Notes under the pieces: model-generated
Database searches by the model: none
Told to the model about the DNA's origin: nothing
What the model saw: the letters and a program-made list of their open reading frames with translations, nothing else
Shown: in pieces, positions 1 through 5,750 of the stretch
How the letters are laid out: every line of letters begins with the position of its first letter
Position numbering within the stretch: the first letter of the stretch is position 1
Made by a program: the position numbers and the translations under genes
Assembly (NCBI GenBank): GCA_018400215.1
Contig: JAGYNF010000050.1
Span: 1-9,453, forward strand
Reading direction: 5' to 3'
DNA length: 9,453 nt
Source: Cyanobium sp. M55B138
GTDB lineage: Bacteria > Cyanobacteriota > Cyanobacteriia > PCC-6307 > Cyanobiaceae

Positions 1-271
1 GAAGGTGCACGAGGGCCGTCCCAACATCGAGGACGCGATCCGCTCCGGTCGCATTCAGCTGATTATCAACACGCCGATCGGCCGCCAGGCCGCCCACGAC
101 GACCAATACCTGCGCCGCGCCGCCCTCGACTACGCCGTGCCCACCGTCACCACCCTGGCCGGTGCCCGGGCGGCGGTGGAGGCGATCACGGCCCTGCAGC
201 AGCAGCGCCTGGAGATCCATGCCCTGCAGGACATCCATGCCGCCCAGTCGGCAACGGCGCCGACTCTTTAA
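1..271 (+). CDS. carB: Carbamoyl-phosphate synthase large subunit, C-terminal end (partial)
   Basis: Only the last 89 codons are present; the reading frame enters at base 2 and stops with TAA at 269-271. The segment matches the allosteric methylglyoxal-synthase-like domain at the C terminus of CarB. The KVHEGRPNIEDAI motif at its start corresponds to KVNEGRPHIQDRI in E. coli CarB. It is followed by a LIINTPIGR strand, then by a YLRRAALDYAVPTVTTLAGA stretch matching the RRSALQYKVHYDTTLNG region. CarB is the large subunit of the cytoplasmic enzyme that makes carbamoyl phosphate from glutamine-derived ammonia, bicarbonate and 2 ATP, for arginine and pyrimidine synthesis. This domain binds effectors such as UMP and ornithine in E. 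coli. The N-terminal synthetase domains lie outside the window. The next gene starts 28 bases downstream on the same strand, so read-through is plausible. Identification is secure. Confidence 0.95.
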   Translation, partial: KVHEGRPNIEDAIRSGRIQLIINTPIGRQAAHDDQYLRRAALDYAVPTVTTLAGARAAVEAITALQQQRLEIHALQDIHAAQSATAPTL

Positions 272-299
272 CCTGGGGGTCTTCGAACGCCTCCCACCG

Positions 300-1004
300 A
301 TGACTGCCACCCCCGAGGCTCCCAGCAGGCCCGTGATCGCCCCGGGCAGCGACGCCACCGCTGCCTTCCGCGCCGCCTACGAGAACCGTTACACCTGGGA
401 TCCCGGCTTCGCTGGCTACCAGGGCCGTTGCGTGTGGGAGCAGCCCGGGGTTGCCGGTGAACCCGACCAGCGCGTGGAGGGCACCTTCACCGTGGGCGCC
501 GACCTCAAGGCCCAGGTGGAGGGCATCAGCAATGAGGAGATCCACAAGGCCATCGCCTCCCAGCTCTGGGAGGTGGCCATCCACCGGGTGCGCCGCAGCT
601 TCGAGCAGACCCATGCCGCCAACAGCTTCAGCGCCGGCGACACCGATGCGGTGGGCACCGAGGTGATCGTGGGCGGCAAGAACAGCGGCGACCGCTACCG
701 GATCAACAACGACGTGGTGACGATGGTGCATCGCCACATCCACGGCACGGTGGTGACAATCTTCACCGAAGACGTCATCCACACCGGCCGTGGCTACCTG
801 AGCCGCAGCTACACCAGTCGTTACGCCGATCCCGGCACGGGCGAGCCGAAGGGTGGCCTCAGCCGCTTCACCGACACCTTCGTGCCCCTGGTGGAGGGTG
901 GCCCCTGGGTGTTGAGCGAGCGGGTGGTGGAGACGGAGGCCTTTGGCGACACGCCCTCAGGCCGTCAGCTTTTCCGGTTCGAGGATCTCGCTCCCCTGGG
1001 CTAG
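300..1004 (+). CDS. DUF3386-type conserved protein of unknown function
   Basis: The gene encodes 234 residues from ATG 300 to TAG 1002-1004. I chose ATG 300 over an in-frame upstream ATG at 162. The extra 46 residues would lie over carB, are Arg/Ser/Pro-rich like an out-of-frame shadow, and precede a clean family-like start. After a Pro/Ala-rich N terminus, the block AAYENRYTWDPGFAGYQG (about residues 25-42) is what I recall as typical of DUF3386, a family known mainly from cyanobacteria and plants. It is followed by a SFEQTHAANSFSAGDTD stretch (100-116) and alternating beta-type segments to the end. There is no signal peptide, membrane helix or obvious catalytic motif, so it is probably a soluble cytoplasmic protein. 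The function is unknown. It sits between carB and an ABC importer on the same strand (32-base gap), and this context does not assign it a role. The family name is from memory and was not searched. Confidence 0.85.
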   Translation: MTATPEAPSRPVIAPGSDATAAFRAAYENRYTWDPGFAGYQGRCVWEQPGVAGEPDQRVEGTFTVGADLKAQVEGISNEEIHKAIASQLWEVAIHRVRRSFEQTHAANSFSAGDTDAVGTEVIVGGKNSGDRYRINNDVVTMVHRHIHGTVVTIFTEDVIHTGRGYLSRSYTSRYADPGTGEPKGGLSRFTDTFVPLVEGGPWVLSERVVETEAFGDTPSGRQLFRFEDLAPLG

Positions 1005-1005
1005 A

Positions 1006-1022
1006 TCCTGGAACGGCCAGGA
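1006..1022 (+). promoter_or_regulatory. Small hairpin masking a Shine-Dalgarno-like AGGAG before the importer genes
   Basis: TCCTGG (1006-1011) and CCAGGA (1017-1022) are perfect reverse complements separated by the 5-base loop AACGG. The 3' arm contains most of the AGGAG at 1019-1023, the only good Shine-Dalgarno-like sequence ahead of the ABC permease gene. In RNA the hairpin would pair over it. The 6-bp stem is short and no T-tract follows, so it is a poor terminator candidate. A translational effect is an inference only. Confidence 0.35.
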
Positions 1023-1036
1023 GCCACAATGCGCCG

Positions 1037-1924
1037 ATGCTTTCCCTCTGGCTCGGTGCCTACGATCAAGGTCTGGCCTATGCCGGCCTGGCCCTTGGTA
1101 CCTATCTGACGCTGCGCGTCCTCAACTTCCCCGACCTCACCGTGGACGGCTCCTTTGCCCTCGGCGGCGGCACGGCGGCCGTGATGATCAGCAAGGGCGT
1201 GCCGGTGCCGGCGGCCCTGGCCCTGGCCATGGTGTTTGGCGGCTTGGCCGGGTTCGTGACCGGCGTGATTCATACCCGGCTGGGGGTAAATGACCTGTTC
1301 GCCGGCATCCTCACCACCACCGGCCTCTATTCGATCACCCTGCGGCTGATGGGTCGCTCCAACATTCCCCTGCCGCAAACACCCGCGGGGATCCTGGCCC
1401 TGCCCGACCTGGGCCTGGGCCTGGATGGCCAATGGGCGGTGGGCCTCAGCCTGGTGGTGCTGGGGCTGATCCTGCTCATCTCCCTGCTGCTTGCCACCGA
1501 CTTTGGCCTGGCCCTGCGCGCCCTGGGGAACAACCCCACGATGGCCAGGGCCAATGGCATCAACCAGCGCCGTGGGCTCACGCGCGGCATCGCCGCCGCC
1601 AATGCTTTGGTGGCCCTGGCCGGTGCCCTGGTGGCCACCTATCAGGGTTTTGCCGACGTGACCATGGGCATCGGCTCGCTGATTCTTGGCCTCGGCATGG
1701 TGATCATCGGCGAATCGGTGCTCCGGCCACGCTCGGTGCCTTGGGCCCTGCTGGCGGTGGCGGTGGGGGCGGTTCTCTTCCGCACCATGATCGCCATCGC
1801 CCTGCAGCTGGGCCTCGAACCTGTGGATCTCAAGTTGGCCACGGCGCTGCTGCTGCTGATCGCCTTTGCCTTCGGCCGGTTGCGCATTCCCGGCCTGTCG
1901 GCAGACCAGGGGAGGCAGGCGTGA
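1037..1924 (+). CDS. ABC importer permease, TrpY/LivH-like family
   Basis: This 295-residue integral membrane protein is the permease of a binding-protein-dependent ABC importer (the COG4120-type partner of TrpX-like binding proteins). ATG 1037 gives a start matching the family, with a first helix (about 8-28) running into RVLNFPDLTVDGSFALGGG (27-45), a characteristic N-terminal block. Other family-like segments are GVIHTRLGVNDLFAGILTTTGLYS (76-99), the cytoplasmic coupling-helix region RALGNNPTMARANGINQ (161-177), and TYQGFADVTMGIGSLILGLGMVIIGE (201-226). About eight hydrophobic segments are visible. An AGGAG at 1019-1023 lies 13 bases upstream, which is long spacing, and is partly inside a hairpin. 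The stop TGA (1922-1924) shares one base with the ATG of the ATPase gene, so the two are translationally coupled. The substrate cannot be read from the permease. Aromatic amino acids are known for the streptococcal relative, but relatives may differ. Confidence 0.88.
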   Translation: MLSLWLGAYDQGLAYAGLALGTYLTLRVLNFPDLTVDGSFALGGGTAAVMISKGVPVPAALALAMVFGGLAGFVTGVIHTRLGVNDLFAGILTTTGLYSITLRLMGRSNIPLPQTPAGILALPDLGLGLDGQWAVGLSLVVLGLILLISLLLATDFGLALRALGNNPTMARANGINQRRGLTRGIAAANALVALAGALVATYQGFADVTMGIGSLILGLGMVIIGESVLRPRSVPWALLAVAVGAVLFRTMIAIALQLGLEPVDLKLATALLLLIAFAFGRLRIPGLSADQGRQA

Positions 1925-2772
1925 TGCCTTCTCTCCCTGGTCTGTGGGTTGAGGAGCTCAGTTGGGGCCATCCCCTGCCTGGATCGGGCTGGCGGCAATT
2001 GTTCAGCGGTTTCTCGATGCGCTGCTCCCCCGGCCAGTTTGTGGTGGTGATTGGCAGCAACGGCTCCGGCAAGAGCACCCTGCTCAACCTGGTGGCCGGC
2101 ACCCTGCGCCTCGGCGCTGGCCGCATCCACCTGGGGGGCCGCCCTCTGCACCATTTGAAGGACCACCAGCGAGCCCGCTGGATCGGGCGGGTGATGCAAA
2201 ACCCCCTGGAGGGCACCTGCCCGGAGCTCACCGTGGCTGAAAATCTGCGCTTGGCGGAGCGCCGCAACCGGCCCACCCTGCTGGCGGGAGGCTTTCTCTT
2301 GGGCGCCTTGGGCGGCATCCATCCCAATGGCGCCGACCGGCGTCGCTACCGAGAGCTGCTGGGCGACCTGGGGCTGCCCCTGGCCGACCGCCTCGATGAA
2401 CCCGTAGGCCAGCTCTCGGGAGGCCAACGCCAGACCCTCAGCCTGGTGATGGCCACCCTGGGGTCGCCGAATCTGCTGTTGCTGGATGAGCACACCGCTG
2501 CCCTCGACCCCCGGGCTGAGGCCACGGTGATGGCTCTCACCGATCGGCTGATCCGCCAGTTCGGCACCACCACCTTGATGGTGACCCACAGCCTCGAGCA
2601 GGCCTTGGGCCATGGCGATCGGCTGGTGATGCTGCACGAGGGTCGCCTGATCGGCGATTGGAATGCGGCCGAGCGTGAACAGCTCGACCCGCCCGCATTG
2701 CGGGCCATGTATGGCGCTGCCATAGTGTCGAGCCAGTCATCCAGTGCCCCCGATGGGTCTTCAGCGCCGTGA
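1924..2772 (+). CDS. ABC importer ATP-binding protein (COG1101-type)
   Basis: The gene encodes 282 residues from ATG 1924, whose A is the last base of the permease stop codon; an in-frame GTG at 1921 is an alternative. The same frame stays open far upstream, to 1432, but that extension lies wholly inside the permease gene and is not family-like. All nucleotide-binding motifs are present: Walker A GSNGSGKST (44-52), Q-loop VMQNPLEGT (90-98), signature LSGGQRQ (164-170), Walker B LLLLDE (184-189) running into HTAALDP (190-196), and switch His222 in VTHSLEQA. The sequence DEHTAALDP, with His rather than Ala/Pro after the catalytic Glu, is characteristic of the COG1101 ATPases that pair with TrpY-like permeases. 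It would dimerise on the cytoplasmic face of the permease and power uptake. Its 3' end overlaps the start of the binding-protein gene by 20-29 bases. Confidence 0.92.
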   Translation: MPSLPGLWVEELSWGHPLPGSGWRQLFSGFSMRCSPGQFVVVIGSNGSGKSTLLNLVAGTLRLGAGRIHLGGRPLHHLKDHQRARWIGRVMQNPLEGTCPELTVAENLRLAERRNRPTLLAGGFLLGALGGIHPNGADRRRYRELLGDLGLPLADRLDEPVGQLSGGQRQTLSLVMATLGSPNLLLLDEHTAALDPRAEATVMALTDRLIRQFGTTTLMVTHSLEQALGHGDRLVMLHEGRLIGDWNAAEREQLDPPALRAMYGAAIVSSQSSSAPDGSSAP

Positions 2773-3766
2773 ATTTCTCAGCCTGATCGGGGCCAGTGCC
2801 GTGGGCACCGTGGTGCTCACGGCCTGTGGAAAGTTTGGAGGTGCGGCCAGGGTCGAGGGGCCCACCATCGGCATGCTGCAAATGCTGGATGCGCCGCCAC
2901 CGAACAACACCCGCAAGGGCTTTGAAGCGGCCCTGGCTGAAGCCGGCTACCTCCCTGGAGAGACGGCCAATTTCATCCAGAAAGATGCGGCTGGGGAGAT
3001 GCCCAACACCACCCTGGTGATGAAGCAGTTCGTGGGCGATCAAGTGGACATGATCCTGGCGGTAGGCACCCCGCCGCTGCAGGCGGCCATGAAGGAGGCT
3101 CCAGAAACCACACCGGTGATCTTCTGCTATTGCTCCAATCCCTGGGGTGCCGGGGCCGGCACGCCCCCCGGAGGTGTTGGTCAGCACCGGCCCAATGTGG
3201 TGGGCACGATCGGCACCAACCCGGTGGGCAAGGAGCTGGATCTGGCCCGCCGGATTAACCCAGAGCTCAAGACCGTGGGGCTGATCTACAACCCTGGTGA
3301 GCCCAACTCCGAATACGAAGCCAAGGTGCTCAAGGAGGAAGCCTCCCAGCGCAACATCATCGTGGTGGAGCAGTCGGTGGCCAACTCCGGCGAAGTGCTG
3401 CAGGCCGCCCAGGTATTGGCCGAAAAGAAGGTGGAGGCCTTTGTGAAGATCGGCGATTACGCCACCATTCAAGGCTTCGGCTCGATTGCCAAGGTGGGTC
3501 TCGAGAAAAAGATCCCCGTGTATTCGGTGGACGCCGACGATATTAATTTGCCCGGATGTCTTGCCACGATTGGCTGGTCCTACTTTGATGATGGCTATGC
3601 AGCCGGCAAGCTGGCCGTGCGGGTGCTCAAGGGCGAATCTCCTGCCACGATGGCCTTCGAGCCCCTCACCAAAACCGATCTGCTGCTGAACAAGGCCACC
3701 GCGGCGGCGATCGGAGTGACCCTGCCAGAGGATCTGCTCAAGGAAGCCAAGGAGGTGGTGGCCTGA
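2753..3766 (+). CDS. ABC importer substrate-binding lipoprotein (TrpX-like, COG2984 type)
   Basis: The protein has 337 residues from ATG 2753; an in-frame GTG at 2744 would add MPP and overlap the ATPase gene by 29 instead of 20 bases. The N terminus combines a twin-arginine motif (QRREFLSL, Arg5-Arg6), a hydrophobic stretch and a lipobox VLTAC with Cys25. It therefore looks like a Tat-exported lipoprotein anchored in the plasma membrane and facing the periplasm. The mature part has the two-lobed periplasmic-binding fold: lobe 1 begins PTIGMLQMLDAPPPNNTRKGF (37-57), followed by DQVDMILAVGTPPLQAA (96-112). A NPVGKELDLARRINPELKTVGLIYNP segment (156-181) and KKIPVYSVDADDI (252-264) come later. 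At 124-138 the protein carries FCYCSNPWGAGAGTP, with two close cysteines that I do not recall from the family. It is the specificity subunit of the trio. Ligand unknown; aromatic amino acids are only the best-known precedent. Confidence 0.88.
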   Translation: MGLQRREFLSLIGASAVGTVVLTACGKFGGAARVEGPTIGMLQMLDAPPPNNTRKGFEAALAEAGYLPGETANFIQKDAAGEMPNTTLVMKQFVGDQVDMILAVGTPPLQAAMKEAPETTPVIFCYCSNPWGAGAGTPPGGVGQHRPNVVGTIGTNPVGKELDLARRINPELKTVGLIYNPGEPNSEYEAKVLKEEASQRNIIVVEQSVANSGEVLQAAQVLAEKKVEAFVKIGDYATIQGFGSIAKVGLEKKIPVYSVDADDINLPGCLATIGWSYFDDGYAAGKLAVRVLKGESPATMAFEPLTKTDLLLNKATAAAIGVTLPEDLLKEAKEVVA

Positions 3767-3794
3767 TCAGCGTCGGGATGGCACGATCGCTGCA

Positions 3795-3809
3795 AATCTG
3801 CAGCAGATT
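3795..3809. promoter_or_regulatory. 15-base perfect dyad next to the symporter start
   Basis: AATCTGC (3795-3801) and GCAGATT (3803-3809) are exact reverse complements around a single central A, ending two bases before the TTG start at 3812. As DNA it resembles an operator half-site pair. As RNA it could form a 5-bp stem with a 5-base loop just ahead of the start codon. There is no direct evidence of function, and chance is possible for a 7-bp arm. Confidence 0.3.
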
Positions 3810-3811
3810 CC

Positions 3812-5137
3812 TTGGCCTTCCTGGACGCACTCAACTCCCTGGTGTGGGGGCCACCCACCCTCTGGTTGTTAGGCCTCACCGGCCTCTACCTGATGCTGGG
3901 GCTGCGTTTGATGCCGCTGCGGCGGATGGGCTTTGGCTTCCGCCAGGCGTTCAATTCGATCCGCAATAGCAAGGGTGAAGGCGATGTGAGTGCCTTCGCC
4001 AGCCTCACCACCGCCCTGGCGGCCACGATCGGCACCGGCAACGTGGCCGGGGTGGCTGGGGCCATCAGCGTGGGGGGGCCAGGGGCTGTGTTCTGGATGT
4101 GGCTGATCGCCCTGGTGGGCATTGCCACCAAGTACGCCGAATCCCTGCTTGCCGTGCACTATCGCGAGGTGGATGACCTCGGCGAGCACGTGGGCGGGCC
4201 GATGTATTTCATCCGCAATGGGCTGGGTCCGCGCTGGGGCTGGATGGCCAGCCTGTTTGCCGTCTTCGGCACCCTGGCGGGCTTCGGCATCGGCAACGGC
4301 GTGCAGGCCCATGAGATGGCCTTGGCGCTCAAAACCACCCTGGGTGTGCCCGAACTGCTCACCGGGCTGGTGATGGCGGCGATCGCCTTTGCCGTGCTGA
4401 TTGGCGGCATTGAGCGGATCGGCAAGGTCACCGAGGTGGTGGTGCCCGTGATGGCTGCTGTGTATGTGGGTGGCGCCCTGGTGATCCTGGCCTTCCATGT
4501 CGCCGAAATCCCCGCGGCCTTCGGGGTGATCTTCAGCGATGCCTTCACCGGCCAGGCGGTCGCCGGCGGATCCCTGGGCGTGGTGATTCAGCGCGGCATC
4601 GCCCGAGGCATCTTTTCCAATGAATCCGGCATGGGCACGGCACCGATCGCCCAGGCGGCTGCCAAGCCCGGGGATCCGGTGCTGCAGGGCAGTGTGTCGA
4701 TGATCGGCACCTTCATCGACACCATCGTGATCTGCACGATGACGGCGCTGGTGATCGTGCTCAGCGGCCTCTACGGCAGCGGTGAGACCGGGGTGGCACT
4801 CACGATTGGCGCCTTTGACCAGGAACTGCCTGGCTCGGCCTGGCTGGTGACCTTTGCCACGGTGCTGTTCACCGGCACCACCATCCTCGGCTGGGGCTAT
4901 TACAGCGAGCGCTGCCTGGAATTTCTGGTGGGCACCGCCGCGATCAAGCCCTTTCGGCTGGTGTGGGTTGCGGTGGTGGTGATCGGCGCCGTGGCCGCCG
5001 GCGGGGTGATCTGGACGATCGCCGATATTCTCAACGGCCTGATGGTGATTCCCAACCTGATCGGCCTGCTGCTGCTCTCGGGCACGGTGTTCAAGCTCAC
5101 CCGCGACTACAACTTCGAGGCCCGCTCCAACAATTGA
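3812..5137 (+). CDS. Sodium:alanine/glycine symporter, AGCS family
   Basis: The gene encodes 441 residues from a TTG start. Between the preceding in-frame stop (3764-3766) and 3812 there is no ATG or GTG in this frame. The next alternative, GTG 3842, would remove the family-like MAFLDALNSL segment. The protein is a multi-helix plasma-membrane transporter that takes up small neutral amino acids with Na+ (or H+). The signature GGPGAVFWMWLIALVG (88-103) fits the sodium:alanine symporter pattern. TALAATIGTGNVAGVAGA (67-84), KYAESLLAVHYR (107-118) and the strongly conserved RGIARGIFSNESGMGTAPIAQ (261-281) support it further. At 441 residues it is near the short end of the family but complete at both ends. 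No clear Shine-Dalgarno precedes it. It lies 45 bases after the binding-protein gene on the same strand and may share its transcript. A perfect hairpin spans its stop codon. The exact amino-acid preference cannot be read from sequence. Confidence 0.93.
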   Translation: MAFLDALNSLVWGPPTLWLLGLTGLYLMLGLRLMPLRRMGFGFRQAFNSIRNSKGEGDVSAFASLTTALAATIGTGNVAGVAGAISVGGPGAVFWMWLIALVGIATKYAESLLAVHYREVDDLGEHVGGPMYFIRNGLGPRWGWMASLFAVFGTLAGFGIGNGVQAHEMALALKTTLGVPELLTGLVMAAIAFAVLIGGIERIGKVTEVVVPVMAAVYVGGALVILAFHVAEIPAAFGVIFSDAFTGQAVAGGSLGVVIQRGIARGIFSNESGMGTAPIAQAAAKPGDPVLQGSVSMIGTFIDTIVICTMTALVIVLSGLYGSGETGVALTIGAFDQELPGSAWLVTFATVLFTGTTILGWGYYSERCLEFLVGTAAIKPFRLVWVAVVVIGAVAAGGVIWTIADILNGLMVIPNLIGLLLLSGTVFKLTRDYNFEARSNN

Positions 5138-5144
5138 GCGGGCC
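5119..5144. terminator. Hairpin across the symporter stop, candidate bidirectional terminator
   Basis: GGCCCGCTC (5119-5127) and GAGCGGGCC (5136-5144) form a perfect 9-bp GC-rich stem with the 8-base loop CAACAATT. The symporter stop codon TGA occupies 5135-5137, within the loop edge and 3' arm. The structure lies at the junction of the plus-strand symporter and the minus-strand unit ending at 5159, so it could act in both directions. Neither side has a T-tract, so classical intrinsic termination is uncertain. Processing or 3'-end stabilisation are alternatives. Confidence 0.55.
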
Positions 5145-5158
5145 GGCGGCGGTGAAGC

Positions 5159-5395
5159 TCAGGGCAGGGGTGCGACGGCCTTGAGCTTCTCGTTGAGTTG
5201 CATGGCCATCGACTGCCGGCCCACCGCCAGCACCTTGAGGGTGTCCTCATGCATGCGCAGTTGGGCGTCAGCCACCTGCATGCCCCGCACCAGTTCCTTG
5301 AGGTCGTCGGGCAGGCTGTTGAGGTCGTAGCGCTTGCCCTCAAAGGTGAGCACGGGGGGCTCCTGCTGCTGGGGGGTGACGTCCAAGGAAAACAA
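5159..5395 (-). CDS. Small conserved protein, DUF6447-like
   Basis: This 78-residue protein starts at TTG (5395-5393 on the minus strand); no upstream ATG or GTG is available in frame. An internal GTG at codon 15 would give a 64-residue form beginning just before the conserved core, so the start is uncertain. The core VLTFEGKRYDLNSLPDDLKELV (15-36) is a short hairpin plus helix. It is followed by a charged, heptad-like helix (about 37-72, VADAQLRMHEDTLKVLAVGRQ...) that could form a coiled coil. The layout of a 'GKxYDLxSL' start followed by one long helix resembles what I recall of DUF6447, a small bacterial family without known function. There is no signal peptide or membrane segment. It is the last gene of the minus-strand unit, 17 bases after the DUF4177-like gene. 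The role is unknown; a partner or adaptor role is only a guess from its size and helix. Confidence 0.75.
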   Translation of the reverse strand: MFSLDVTPQQQEPPVLTFEGKRYDLNSLPDDLKELVRGMQVADAQLRMHEDTLKVLAVGRQSMAMQLNEKLKAVAPLP

Positions 5396-5412
5396 CTCCG
5401 AATTGATCGGTC

Positions 5413-5739
5413 TCAGGATACCGATCCAGCACCGCTTCGCCCCTCCTCTCCCCTGGGTCCCCTGTTCAGGGGTCGCTTGAAGAAGAACATCAGCAGCGGC
5501 CCCACCTGGGCGGCCTCCACCATCTCCCAGTTCTCGCGGCCGAGGGCGTTGAGAAAGAACTGCAGCTGTTCGGCCGGATGGCGCGGCTTGGCACCGGTGT
5601 ATTGCTGGGGAAATTCCCGCCGCAGGTAGTCGGCGCTCAGGGCACCCCCCAGCCGTTCGCTGTCCGCCTTGGGTGAGGGCGGCTCAGGGGGATTGCCACT
5701 TTCCACATTGATGTGAATCACCCGGTATTCCCAGGCCAT
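5413..5739 (-). CDS. Small conserved protein, DUF4177-like
   Basis: The protein has 108 residues from ATG (5739-5737). The start MAWEYRVIHINVE and the later segment FFLNALGRENWEMVEAAQVGPLLMFFFKRP (61-90) give a strand-helix-strand pattern: 'EYRVI', then 'LNxLGxExWEMV', then a hydrophobic strand. This is typical of DUF4177 proteins, which are usually 50-60 residues. Here an insert (about 14-55, rich in Pro and charge) separates the two halves. A Gly/Arg/Ser-rich tail (91-108) looks disordered. It is cytoplasmic by appearance, with no signal peptide. It starts 11 bases after the stop of the ABC exporter, strongly suggesting one transcript. Function is unknown. The family assignment is by remembered pattern, and the long insert makes it a divergent member at best. 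Confidence 0.8.
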   Translation of the reverse strand: MAWEYRVIHINVESGNPPEPPSPKADSERLGGALSADYLRREFPQQYTGAKPRHPAEQLQFFLNALGRENWEMVEAAQVGPLLMFFFKRPLNRGPRGEEGRSGAGSVS

Positions 5740-5750
5740 GCCGTGTGTTG

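Noticed and set aside
162..299. Possible 46-residue N-terminal extension of the DUF3386-type protein
   Set aside because: It lies largely over the carB end in another frame, has shadow-like Arg/Ser/Pro composition, and the family-like protein starts cleanly at ATG 300.
1432..1923. Open frame extending the ABC ATPase upstream to a 446-residue protein
   Set aside because: The extension is entirely inside the permease gene, is Gly/His/Pro-rich and carries no domain; the ATPase begins properly at ATG 1924.
3778..3969. 63-codon ORF starting at ATG just before the symporter
   Set aside because: It is out of frame with the symporter, whose conserved N-terminal region reads through the same bases; no recognisable motif.
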